A stretch of DNA of 64,000 nucleotides, taken from Pseudomonas sp. NCCP-436. GTDB taxonomy: Bacteria > Pseudomonadota > Gammaproteobacteria > Pseudomonadales > Pseudomonadaceae. How positions within the stretch are numbered: the first letter of the stretch is position 1; the number at the start of each line of letters is the position of its first letter. The DNA is taken from contig NZ_BPLZ01000018.1 of the NCBI RefSeq assembly GCF_019656335.1, positions 1 through 64,000 of the forward strand, read 5' to 3'. Below the pieces are notes generated by a model, which was not told the DNA's origin, ran no database searches, and was given only the letters and a program-made list of their open reading frames with translations. The position numbers were made by a program, and so were the translations under genes. This document shows positions 40,817-48,935 of this stretch, piece after piece.

Positions 40817-41740
40817 TCAAATGCGGCGTGTACTGCGTTCGCGCGGTTGCCAGTGCGCCTCGCCAGCCAGTCGCTCGGCGATAAAGTCCAGTAACGCCCG
40901 CATGGCCGGCAACATCTGCCGCCGTGAACCATAGAGAGCGTGAATATCCAGTTCCACTGGCTGGTATTCCGGCAGCAGTTGCACCAGCCGCCCGGCGCGC
41001 AGAAGCGACTCCACCGAAAACAAAGGCTGCAGGCTGATACCGCCGCCAGCCAGGGTCGCCTCCAGCAATACCATGGATTCGTTGGCCGCCAGGCTGCCTG
41101 ACACTGCTACGACATGCTGTTCACCATCGCACTCAAACTCCCACTGGCTGCGACCGAAATAGGCATAGGCCAGACAGTTGTGGCGGACCAGATCCTGCGG
41201 ATGGACTGGCGTGCCGTAACGCTGAAGATACTCGGGGCTCGCGCATACTACCGAGCGGCATACCCCCAGGCGCCGGGCGATCAGGTTGGCATCGAGCTGA
41301 TTGGTAATACGCAAGGCCAGATCGATGCGCGCCTCCACCAGATTCACCGCCTCGCTCCCCACCAGCAGATCGACCCGCACCTGGGGATAACGTCCAGTGA
41401 ATGCCTGCAGGGCGTGCACCAGCCAGGCCTGAGCGAAGGATTGACTACAGGTCACTCGCAGGGTACCACGCGGAGTCGAGTCTGCCGCCTGGCCGACAGC
41501 CTGCATACGCTCTGCCAGAGCAACCATTTCACGGCACTGCGGCAGCATCTGCTCGCCGGCCACAGTCAGGCTAAGGCGCCGAGTGGAGCGATGCAGCAAA
41601 CGGACACCCGCCCACTCCTCCAGAGCCGCCAGATAGCGCGAAACCATAGCCCGCGACATCCCCAAAGCCTCGGCGGCAGCCGTCTGGCTGCCTCGTTCCA
41701 ATACTTCAAGGAACACCTGAGCCGCTGTCAGTCGATCCAT
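40817..41740 (-). CDS. LysR-family transcriptional regulator
   Basis: This 307-residue protein has the CrgA/AaeR-type HTH (MDRLTAAQVFLEVLERGSQ ... MSRAMVSRYLAALE) and an effector domain. It is divergent from the MBL-fold gene across 101 bases containing an ATGC-N11-GCAT inverted repeat, so it probably regulates that gene. The effector is unknown. Confidence 0.9.
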   Translation of the reverse strand: MDRLTAAQVFLEVLERGSQTAAAEALGMSRAMVSRYLAALEEWAGVRLLHRSTRRLSLTVAGEQMLPQCREMVALAERMQAVGQAADSTPRGTLRVTCSQSFAQAWLVHALQAFTGRYPQVRVDLLVGSEAVNLVEARIDLALRITNQLDANLIARRLGVCRSVVCASPEYLQRYGTPVHPQDLVRHNCLAYAYFGRSQWEFECDGEQHVVAVSGSLAANESMVLLEATLAGGGISLQPLFSVESLLRAGRLVQLLPEYQPVELDIHALYGSRRQMLPAMRALLDFIAERLAGEAHWQPRERSTRRI

Positions 41741-41754
41741 GATTTGCTCGATTT

Positions 41755-41773
41755 ATGCAATTCTTATCCGCAT
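41755..41773. promoter_or_regulatory. LysR-type operator candidate
   Basis: ATGC 41755-41758 and GCAT 41770-41773 are separated by 11 bases, the usual geometry of LysR recognition sites, in the divergent intergenic region. Confidence 0.45.
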
Positions 41774-41841
41774 TCTGCGTGGCTTTTTGATACAAAAATA
41801 GAGCATAAGATGGAGCTTTCCAACCCTTTAAGGAGTTCAAC

Positions 41842-42705
41842 ATGCCCTCCATCCAACGCCTGCTTTCAGGTTTTGCGCTATTGCTCAGTGCCACTGCCAG
41901 CCTGGCCCAACCTCTCACCCTGGAAACCTACAACCCGCGTGACAGCGCGGTATTTCCCGTCAGTTCGACACTGATCAGCGGCGAGAAAGATCTCATCCTT
42001 GTCGATGCGCAGTTCTCCACCCGCGAAGCGCAGGAGTTGGTGGAGCGCATCCGTGCTAGCGGAAAGCGTCTGACCACCATTTTCATCAGCCATGGCGATC
42101 CGGATTTCTATTTCGGCCTGGAAACCCTCACCAATGCCTACCCTCAGGCACGCGTGCTGGCCACCCCGGCCACCGTCGCCTATATCGAGAAAACCAGGGC
42201 ACCGAAGCTGGCCTACTGGGGGCCGATACTCAAGGACAGCGCCCCGGCCAGCATCCAGGTACCTGAGGCGCTACAGGGCAACGCACTGGAGCTGGAAGGT
42301 CAGCACATCGAAGTCGTCGGTCATGACCCGCAGCACACCAGCCTTTGGATTCCCTCTATCCGTGCGGTAGTCGGTGGGGTACTGACCAGCGCCAATATTC
42401 ACCTGTGGGTGGCCGACGCCCAAAGTAGCGAGGCCCGTCAGAGCTGGCTGCGCTCTCTGGACGAACTGGAAGCGCTGCAACCGCTCACCCTGGTTCCCGG
42501 CCATTACCTGGGTGAACCGCAAATGAACCTGGATGACCTGCGCTTCACTCGCAACTACCTGAAGGCGCTGGAGGAGGAGTTGCCGCGAGCCACTGACAGC
42601 CAGGCGCTGCTCAAGGCCATGAAGGCGCGTTATCCGGAGCTGCTCGATGACAGCAGCCTGGAACTCAGCGCCAAGGTGCTCAAAGGCGAGATGCAGTGGC
42701 CTTGA
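41842..42705 (+). CDS. Secreted MBL-fold hydrolase with altered metal motif
   Basis: This 287-residue protein has a signal peptide (SGFALLLSATASLAQ) and a metallo-beta-lactamase fold. The usual HxHxDH motif reads HGDPDF (residues 84-89), so the second and last positions differ, while downstream histidines (GHDPQHT, VPGHYLG) remain. AAGGAG precedes ATG 41842. The altered motif implies a different metal number or a non-hydrolytic role. It pairs with the divergent LysR. The substrate is not deducible. Confidence 0.82.
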   Translation: MPSIQRLLSGFALLLSATASLAQPLTLETYNPRDSAVFPVSSTLISGEKDLILVDAQFSTREAQELVERIRASGKRLTTIFISHGDPDFYFGLETLTNAYPQARVLATPATVAYIEKTRAPKLAYWGPILKDSAPASIQVPEALQGNALELEGQHIEVVGHDPQHTSLWIPSIRAVVGGVLTSANIHLWVADAQSSEARQSWLRSLDELEALQPLTLVPGHYLGEPQMNLDDLRFTRNYLKALEEELPRATDSQALLKAMKARYPELLDDSSLELSAKVLKGEMQWP

Positions 42706-42747
42706 AGGCCGGATGAGTGCCGGCGCGTGAACATGCTCCGGTAATCT

Positions 42748-43149
42748 TCACAGATCGCGAAACAGTCCCTGCGCATCCAGCAGACGCCAGAGAATCTCAG
42801 GTCGTCGATCCAGCGCACGACGCACGGCAGCAGCAATGCCTTGTCGGGTTCGGCGGCACAATCCCGGATGGGCCTCGAAGTGAAGGTGGACGCCCCGTGC
42901 ACTGCGCACCTCGCCATGGGCCGGTTCAACCTGCAGGCGTATGCCCAGTTGCTCATACATTCGCTGTTGCATGTGCTCAAGGTCAGCCACGCTCTGCAGG
43001 CTTTCCAGACGCTCAAGCAGACGTCGCTCCTCCGGCCGTGTAAGGCGGAGAATACGCCGATCGGCGTCCGGACACGCCAGCAACTGATCGAGCTGGCAGT
43101 CGCAGACACCTGGCGGACATGGATTACGCAGCACAAACGGTGAATTCAT
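42748..43149 (-). CDS. Conserved hypothetical protein with CPPGVCDC motif
   Basis: This 133-residue protein starts MNSPFVLRNPCPPGVCDCQL. The Cys11/Cys16/Cys18 cluster could bind a metal. The middle is helical and charged; the C-terminus holds a GVHLHFEAHPGLCRRTRQG block. No family is recognised. It is convergent with the MBL gene and divergent from the DUF4197 gene. An overlapping plus-frame and a longer minus-frame look like shadows. Confidence 0.65.
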   Translation of the reverse strand: MNSPFVLRNPCPPGVCDCQLDQLLACPDADRRILRLTRPEERRLLERLESLQSVADLEHMQQRMYEQLGIRLQVEPAHGEVRSARGVHLHFEAHPGLCRRTRQGIAAAVRRALDRRPEILWRLLDAQGLFRDL

Positions 43150-43262
43150 GGTCTAGATCATAGCGGCGCACGCTGCCACTGCCCATTGGCAGACAACCCG
43201 CAGCTTGCCTGCCACAACAACTCCGTTAATCTGCCCCTATCCCCACTGTTAGGATGACTACC

Positions 43263-43940
43263 ATGCTCCGCCTTACTTCTCTTGCAGCCGGTCTGCTGCT
43301 TTCAGCCAGCGCCATGGCCTTCTCCCTTTCTGACTTGAGCCAGCAGGACGCCAGTGGCGGCCTCAAGGACGCCCTGATTCAGGGTGCCCAGGTGGCCGTC
43401 CAGCAACTGGGCAAACCTGGCGGTTTCAGTAACAACCCGGACGTGCGCATCGAACTGCCCGGCAACCTCGGCAAGGCCGCACGCAGCCTGAAGATGATGG
43501 GCATGGGCGCCCAGGTCGAGCAGCTCGAAACGAGCATGAACAAGGCCGCCGAGGCTGCAGTACCACAGGCCAAGGAACTGCTGATCGATGCCGTCCGGCA
43601 AATGACCGTAGCCGATGCCAAGGCCATCCTCAGCGGCCCGGAGGACTCCGCGACCCGCTACCTGAGCCAGACCAGCCGGGAACAGCTGCGCGCCCGCTTT
43701 CTGCCCATCGTCAAGCAGGCAACAGATCAAGTCGGACTGGCGCAGCAGTACAACACTTTCGCCAGCCAGGCAGCCAGTTTCGGTGTGGTCGATGCGCGCA
43801 ACAGCACAGTGGAAGGCTATGTCACCGAACAGGCTCTCGACGGTCTGTTCCAAATGATTGCACAGCAGGAGGCAAGCATTCGCCAGAATCCGGCAGCGGC
43901 AGCTACCAGCCTGGCGAAGAAGGTATTCGGTCTGCTCTGA
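43263..43940 (+). CDS. DUF4197 family secreted protein
   Basis: This 225-residue protein has a signal peptide (SLAAGLLLSASAMAFSL) and a DUF4197 body (GLKDALIQGAQVAVQQLG, DVRIELPGNLGKAARSLKMMG). ATG 43263 has AGGA at 8 bases and is preferred to ATG 43254. Function of the family is unknown; it is periplasmic by prediction. A GC-rich 9-base stem (43949-43957 / 43970-43978) follows and may aid termination. Confidence 0.88.
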   Translation: MLRLTSLAAGLLLSASAMAFSLSDLSQQDASGGLKDALIQGAQVAVQQLGKPGGFSNNPDVRIELPGNLGKAARSLKMMGMGAQVEQLETSMNKAAEAAVPQAKELLIDAVRQMTVADAKAILSGPEDSATRYLSQTSREQLRARFLPIVKQATDQVGLAQQYNTFASQAASFGVVDARNSTVEGYVTEQALDGLFQMIAQQEASIRQNPAAAATSLAKKVFGLL

Positions 43941-44098
43941 AACGAAGCGGCCGCCGGTAATGTGACATTCCGGCGGCCTGACGAGTCCGTGAACGTCCCA
44001 GACGTTGAAGCCCTACTCCAGATTCTCGCCATAAGTCCTGCGACAGCGTCTGTGCTGCCGTTACGGAAGATGCTGGAGAGGCGCCGCAGCCATGCGGG

Positions 44099-44257
44099 CT
44101 AGCGCTTGGCGATAATGTACACCGCGTGGACGATCCCCGGGATATATCCCAAAAGGGTCAACAGGATATTGAGCCAGAAGGCTCCGCCGAATCCCACCTG
44201 CAAAAACACCCCGAGAGGCGGAAGAACAATAGCGATCAGAATACGGATGAGATCCAT
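44099..44257 (-). CDS. YqaE/Pmp3-family small membrane protein
   Basis: This 52-residue peptide begins MDLIRILIAIVLPPLGVFLQ and ends HAVYIIAKR. Two hydrophobic helices and the PPLGVFLQVG and LLGYIPGIVHA signatures identify the Pmp3/YqaE (UPF0057) family, linked to salt and membrane stress. AAGGAAG lies 8 bases before ATG 44255-44257. It is easily missed because of its size. About 210 bases of featureless sequence follow on the right. Confidence 0.93.
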   Translation of the reverse strand: MDLIRILIAIVLPPLGVFLQVGFGGAFWLNILLTLLGYIPGIVHAVYIIAKR

Positions 44258-44468
44258 GGCAAAGCTTCCTTATTTAGGCATTCCGGTTGGTTCAGCATAG
44301 ACGCCCCTACGCAAGCGTGGTTCCCCGTTATTCCTCCGGTTTGCGTCGAGCAACGACAAAACAAGCTGGAGAAACGCAGATTTAGAGGCTAAAAATCAGC
44401 AATCTGATGGTTGTCAGCAGCGCACAACAGCGTCAGGATTTGGCAGATAACAATAAGGAAGGCTTGTC

Positions 44469-44759
44469 ATGACGTCTCATGATGATGTTCGCCAACGCCT
44501 GCTCTCCAACCTTCTCGATTCACTACTGGGTCTACTGTTATTCGGCCTGCTTGTGCTGGCCATCTTCGGCCCCGGAGGCGAACTGTTGATCGCCATGGTG
44601 CTGGCCACGGCTGCAGGCTGTGCCAATCACTATCGCCTACAGCGTGTCATTGCCCTGCCTCACAACGATGCGCAGGTACAGGACAGCAGCCAAATCAGCG
44701 GCGAAAGCGATAACGCCGCCAATTGCCCGACATGCAAGCAGTTTCGCAATCGCTCCTGA
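44469..44759 (+). CDS. Small membrane protein of unknown function
   Basis: This 96-residue protein has two closely spaced hydrophobic segments (LLGLLLFGLLVLAIFGPGGE and LLIAMVLATAAGCA) and a polar tail ending with a NCPTCKQF Cys pair. AAGGAAGG lies before ATG 44469. No family is recognised. It precedes the cupin gene in the same direction. Confidence 0.6.
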   Translation: MTSHDDVRQRLLSNLLDSLLGLLLFGLLVLAIFGPGGELLIAMVLATAAGCANHYRLQRVIALPHNDAQVQDSSQISGESDNAANCPTCKQFRNRS

Positions 44760-44876
44760 ACCCTTGCCTGGCCGCCACCGACGCAGATCGACATCCGTAT
44801 GTCGAAGCCAGGTAATTGCTTCGCTTACTGCCGGCCTATGGTGGCCGCTCTTTCGCCGTATCGACTGGAGCATGCC

Positions 44877-45224
44877 ATGGCCAACAAGCCTCTGACCGTC
44901 CTGCGTGACACCCACCCCCTTCCGGTTCTCGACGCCTGCAAGTGGGAGCGCCTGGAAGGCGACCCGCACACCGTCAATCTGAACGCGTACACTTCCGAGG
45001 ACGGCAGCAAGATTATGGGCACCTGGATCTGCACCCCGGGCAAATGGCGGGTGGCCTACGAGAAATGGGAGTACTGCCACCTCCAGGAAGGCTACTGCAT
45101 CATTACCCCGGACGGCATGGAGCCGGTTCATCTGCGTGCCGGCGACATCTTCATCGTCGAACCCGGCATGACCGGCACCTGGGAGGTGGTCGAGACGGTT
45201 CGCAAGTACTTCGTCTTTGCCTGA
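44877..45224 (+). CDS. Cupin-domain protein
   Basis: This 115-residue single-cupin protein starts MANKPLTVLRDTHPLP at ATG 44877 with GGAG upstream. The body (GTWICTPGKWRVAYEKWEYCHLQEGYCIITPDG ... FIVEPGMTGTWEVVE) matches the DUF861 / ureidoglycine-aminohydrolase-like cupins. The metal-binding His are mostly replaced, so catalysis is doubtful. Function unknown. Confidence 0.82.
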   Translation: MANKPLTVLRDTHPLPVLDACKWERLEGDPHTVNLNAYTSEDGSKIMGTWICTPGKWRVAYEKWEYCHLQEGYCIITPDGMEPVHLRAGDIFIVEPGMTGTWEVVETVRKYFVFA

Positions 45225-45338
45225 GGCGCTACGGCACATGCGGGAACTTGCCCGACGGATGGCGGTCAGTGCTGCTATGCCGTTCGGGCGCCCCCGAACC
45301 TCGGATGGTCACCAAGACCTCCTCTGTAAGGAACCCCC

Positions 45339-45815
45339 ATGAGCCGACTAAAACCCTCACTGTTCGCCCTCGCCTGCATCCTGCCACTGGCCGCATGCGC
45401 CGCCACACCCGAGCAGCTCAAGCCCTACCCCTCTGCCCGGGAAGGCTATACCCGCCACGTCATCGATCTGCCGGCCAAGGCCGACGAAGCCGCCTACCAA
45501 GTGGAGATCATTGCCGGCAAAGCCATGGAGGTGGATTGCAACCATCACCGTCTGGGCGGTCAATGGCAGGAGAAGACCGTCGATGGCTGGGGCTACAGCT
45601 ACTATGAGCTGACTCAGACCGGCCCGGCCATGAGCACCCTGATGGGTTGCCCGGAAGGCAGCCAGCGGCAGGCCTTCGTCCAGGTCGGCGGGCAGCCGCA
45701 TCTGGTTCGCTATAACAGCAAACTGCCACTGGTCATCTATGCCCCGGATGACATGGAAGTGCGCTACCGCCTCTGGTCAGCCGAAAGCCAGACGCATTCG
45801 GCCAACCAGCAGTAG
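45339..45815 (+). CDS. eco: Ecotin, serine protease inhibitor
   Basis: This 158-residue protein matches ecotin, which blocks trypsin-fold proteases such as neutrophil elastase. The reactive loop STLMGCPEG has P1 Met102, and Cys67 and Cys104 form the loop disulfide. GQPHLVRYNSKLPLVIYAP is the conserved core. The N-terminus reads LACILPLAACAAT; LAAC at 17-20 fits a lipobox, so this copy might be a lipoprotein rather than a free periplasmic protein. AAGGAA precedes the ATG. Confidence 0.93.
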   Translation: MSRLKPSLFALACILPLAACAATPEQLKPYPSAREGYTRHVIDLPAKADEAAYQVEIIAGKAMEVDCNHHRLGGQWQEKTVDGWGYSYYELTQTGPAMSTLMGCPEGSQRQAFVQVGGQPHLVRYNSKLPLVIYAPDDMEVRYRLWSAESQTHSANQQ

Positions 45816-45831
45816 AGTCAACACTGAGTTT

Positions 45832-46473
45832 TCAGCGCAGACAGCAGTGCTTGTGCTTGCTGCCGCTGCCACAGGGGCAGGGATCGTTGCGTCCGGCCTT
45901 GACTTCGCGACGGATCGGCTGCGGCACTTCGCGGCGCTCGCACCAGTACTGGTAAAGCGTTACCGCCGCTGGCTCAAGACAAGCTACCGAAGCATCGTAC
46001 TGCTCATCGCTCATGACGTTGAGCGTATCGATGCCAGCCTCGGTACCATGCAGAGCGATGGCATCCAGCGCCGCCTCCTGCACCTGCGGCAGCTCGGCAC
46101 CGATCCAGCCGGCCACCTCGGCGCCGCGCAGGTAACCCGCACACCACTGCGAAACAATCAGCTTCTCACCCTGGCCGTTGTTATCGGCAAGGAAAATTGC
46201 CTCGTAGTCCTCCGGCTCTTCTTCCAGCATATAGGCTGCCTCGCTCATCAGCTCGACAGCCAGCTTCATGAACTGCTCATGCTCCCGCTCGCTGCCCCAC
46301 TGCGGCAACTGCTGCTCCCAGATAGCCGGATACCAAAGCTCCGGACCGATTTGCCGCGGACCGGAGACAATGGCAGCGAAATAGCCATCCAGTTCGCTGG
46401 CCGAGAGTATCGAGTCGTCGTTGCCATACTGCATCAGCATCTGATCGAGCTTTTCCAGCCCTCGGTTATCCAT
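45832..46473 (-). CDS. UPF0149 (YecA-like) protein with SEC-C zinc motif
   Basis: This 213-residue protein has an N-terminal UPF0149 helical domain ([16 protein letters not shown]) and a C-terminal SEC-C motif ([18 protein letters not shown]). SEC-C binds zinc and in SecA contacts SecB and ribosomes; in YecA it allows ribosome binding. It is convergent with ecotin, only 16 bases apart. Confidence 0.9.
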   Translation of the reverse strand: MDNRGLEKLDQMLMQYGNDDSILSASELDGYFAAIVSGPRQIGPELWYPAIWEQQLPQWGSEREHEQFMKLAVELMSEAAYMLEEEPEDYEAIFLADNNGQGEKLIVSQWCAGYLRGAEVAGWIGAELPQVQEAALDAIALHGTEAGIDTLNVMSDEQYDASVACLEPAAVTLYQYWCERREVPQPIRREVKAGRNDPCPCGSGSKHKHCCLR

Positions 46474-46669
46474 CCCCGCCTCCCGTTGTAAAAAAGGCCG
46501 CTACTCTCCCACAGATGGCCGTTTTCAGACAGCCCGACATTGCCGCCCAGCACATGACGGATGCCGCAACCTCAGTGGGCAGCTACAATGCGCGACTAAA
46601 CCGTGCCCCGGAAAACACCGGCTGCCCAACCGCTGCCGAGCCTTTCCCTTGCCTGACAAAGAAAACGCC

Positions 46670-48682
46670 ATGTCCCTGCCCAAGAATCACCTGGAACTGC
46701 TCAGCCCTGCGCGTGACGTCGAAATCGCCCGCGAGGCCATTCTGCACGGCGCCGATGCCGTCTACATCGGCGGGCCTGGCTTTGGCGCGCGACACAACGC
46801 CTGCAACGAGGTGAGCGATATCGCCAGGCTGGTGGAGTTCGCCCGTCACTATCACGCACGGGTCTTCACCACGCTCAACACCATCTTCCATGACGATGAG
46901 CTGGAGCAGGTTCGTACACTGATCCACCAGCTTCACGACGCCGGCGTCGACGCACTGATCGTGCAGGACATGGGAGTAATGGAACTGGACATTCCGCCGA
47001 TCGAGTTGCACGCCAGCACCCAGTGCGATATCCGCACCCTGGAACGGGCGAAGTTTCTCGATCAGGCCGGTTTCTCCCAGCTTGTGCTGGCCCGCGAGCT
47101 GAACCTGCAGCAGATTCGCAGCATCGCTGACGAAACCGACGCCGCCATCGAGTTTTTCATCCACGGTGCGCTATGCGTGGCCTTTTCCGGCCAGTGCAAC
47201 ATCTCTCACGCACAGACCGGACGCAGCGCCAACCGTGGCGACTGCTCGCAGGCCTGTCGTTTGCCCTACACCCTGAAGGACGATCAGGGCCGCGTAGTGG
47301 CCTTCGAGAAGCATCTGCTGTCGATGAAGGACAATAACCAGAGCGCCAACCTGCGCGCGCTGGTCGAAGCCGGTGTGCGCTCGTTCAAGATCGAGGGGCG
47401 CTACAAGGACATGGGCTATGTGAAGAACATCACCGCCTACTACCGCCAGCGCCTCGACGAAATCCTTGAGGATCGCCCGGATCTGGCCCGTGCCTCCAGT
47501 GGCCGCACTGCGCACTTCTTCGTCCCGGATCCGGACAAGACCTTCCACCGCGGCAGCACCGACTACTTCGTCAATGAACGCAAGATCGATATCGGCGCCT
47601 TCGACTCGCCGACCTTCACCGGCTTGCCGGTTGGCCATGTCGAGAAGGTGGGCAAACGCGACCTGATCGCCGTCACCCACGCTCCGCTGTCCAACGGTGA
47701 CGGTCTCAATGTACTGGTCAAGCGCGAGGTGGTGGGCTTCCGCGCCAATATCGCCGAGCTTAAAGGCGAATTCGAGGAAGACGGTGAACAGCGCTGGCGC
47801 TATCGCGTCGAACCCAACGAAATGCCTGAAGCCATATTCCGTCTGCGGCCCAACCATCCGCTCTCGCGCAACCTCGACCACAACTGGCAGCAGGCCCTGC
47901 AACGCACCAGTGCCGAGCGCCGCATCGGCGTGAGCTGGAAGGCCGTGCTGCGCGAGGATGCGCTAAAACTGACCGCTACCAGCGAAGAAGGCATCAGCGT
48001 CGAGGTCGCCCTGCCCGGCCCGTTCGGCGCCGCCAACAAACCGGAGCAGGCACTCGATGGACTGCGCGACCTGCTGACCCAGCTCGGCACCACCATCTAT
48101 CACGCCCAGGGCGTCACCCTCGACGCACCGCAGGCGTTCTTCGTGCCCAACTCACAGCTCAAGGCGCTGCGCCGCGAGGCCATCGAAAGGCTCACTGAGG
48201 CCCGCGTAGCCGCCCACCCGCGCGGCTCGCGCAAACCCGAGAGCGACCCGGCGCCGGTCTACCCCGAATCGCATCTGTCGTTCCTTTACAACGTCTACAA
48301 CCAGAAGGCCCGCGAATTCTATCACCGCCACGGGGTGCAACTGATCGACGCTGCCTATGAGGCGCATGAGGAAGAAGGCGAGGTGCCGGTGATGATTACC
48401 AAGCACTGCCTGCGCTTCTCCTTCAACCTCTGTCCGAAACAGGCCAAGGGCGTCACTGGTGTACGTACCAAGGTCGCGCCGATGCAACTGGTACATGGCG
48501 ACGAAGTGCTGACTCTGAAGTTCGACTGCAAGCCATGCGAAATGCACGTGATCGGCAGGATGAAGAACCACATCCTCGACCTGCCGCCGCCCGGCAGTGC
48601 CGCTGCTCAGGTAGTCGGCCAGATCAGCCCGGACGATTTGCTCAAGACCATCCGCAACAAGCCTGCCGGCTACAGCCACTAA
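46670..48682 (+). CDS. rlhA: 23S rRNA C2501 hydroxylase RlhA (U32 family)
   Basis: This 670-residue protein has a U32 peptidase-like TIM barrel and a DUF3656 C-terminal half. The Cys-rich block (CVAFSGQCNISHAQTGRSAN ... GDCSQACR) and later CLRFSFNLCPKQ and CKPCEMHV motifs provide probable Fe-S ligands. Length and sequence match RlhA (YdcP), which hydroxylates C2501 of 23S rRNA from a prephenate-dependent source; the shorter TrhP (YegQ) lacks this C-terminal domain. ATG 46670 is used. A MITE-like repeat starts 5 bases after the stop. Confidence 0.93.
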   Translation: MSLPKNHLELLSPARDVEIAREAILHGADAVYIGGPGFGARHNACNEVSDIARLVEFARHYHARVFTTLNTIFHDDELEQVRTLIHQLHDAGVDALIVQDMGVMELDIPPIELHASTQCDIRTLERAKFLDQAGFSQLVLARELNLQQIRSIADETDAAIEFFIHGALCVAFSGQCNISHAQTGRSANRGDCSQACRLPYTLKDDQGRVVAFEKHLLSMKDNNQSANLRALVEAGVRSFKIEGRYKDMGYVKNITAYYRQRLDEILEDRPDLARASSGRTAHFFVPDPDKTFHRGSTDYFVNERKIDIGAFDSPTFTGLPVGHVEKVGKRDLIAVTHAPLSNGDGLNVLVKREVVGFRANIAELKGEFEEDGEQRWRYRVEPNEMPEAIFRLRPNHPLSRNLDHNWQQALQRTSAERRIGVSWKAVLREDALKLTATSEEGISVEVALPGPFGAANKPEQALDGLRDLLTQLGTTIYHAQGVTLDAPQAFFVPNSQLKALRREAIERLTEARVAAHPRGSRKPESDPAPVYPESHLSFLYNVYNQKAREFYHRHGVQLIDAAYEAHEEEGEVPVMITKHCLRFSFNLCPKQAKGVTGVRTKVAPMQLVHGDEVLTLKFDCKPCEMHVIGRMKNHILDLPPPGSAAAQVVGQISPDDLLKTIRNKPAGYSH

Positions 48683-48687
48683 CGGCG

Positions 48688-48833
48688 CCAGGCTCTGCAC
48701 GAAAAGTCGTCAGGCGAAGGTCTGGCTAGGCAAAAACAGGCGAAGAACGCAGCTTACATGCTGTACGTGCGCATTCCGAGCCTGTCTTTAACGCCGCATC
48801 ACCGAGCTCAGGCCTTTTTCGTAGCAAGCCTGG
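48688..48833. repeat. MITE-like element, 146 bases
   Basis: Inverted termini CCAGGCTCTGCACGAAAA (48688-48705) and TTTTCGTAGCAAGCCTGG (48816-48833) agree at 14 of 18 positions. An internal imperfect palindrome pairs AAACAGGCGAAGAACGC with GCATTCCGAGCCTGTCTTT. No coding capacity and no obvious target-site duplication. A partial copy lies at 33851-33901. Confidence 0.65.
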
Positions 48834-48935
48834 TCATCTTCGCTGCGAACCTCCGCCATCACCTGAAACTCAGGCTGGCCCCAGTCATCACGAAGCAGCT
48901 ACAGTTGATCAGCAAACAGGTAAAGGAGCACCGAT

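Noticed and set aside
42630..43136. 168-codon leftward frame overlapping the MBL gene end
   Set aside because: It overlaps both the MBL gene and the better 42748-43149 frame and has odd composition.
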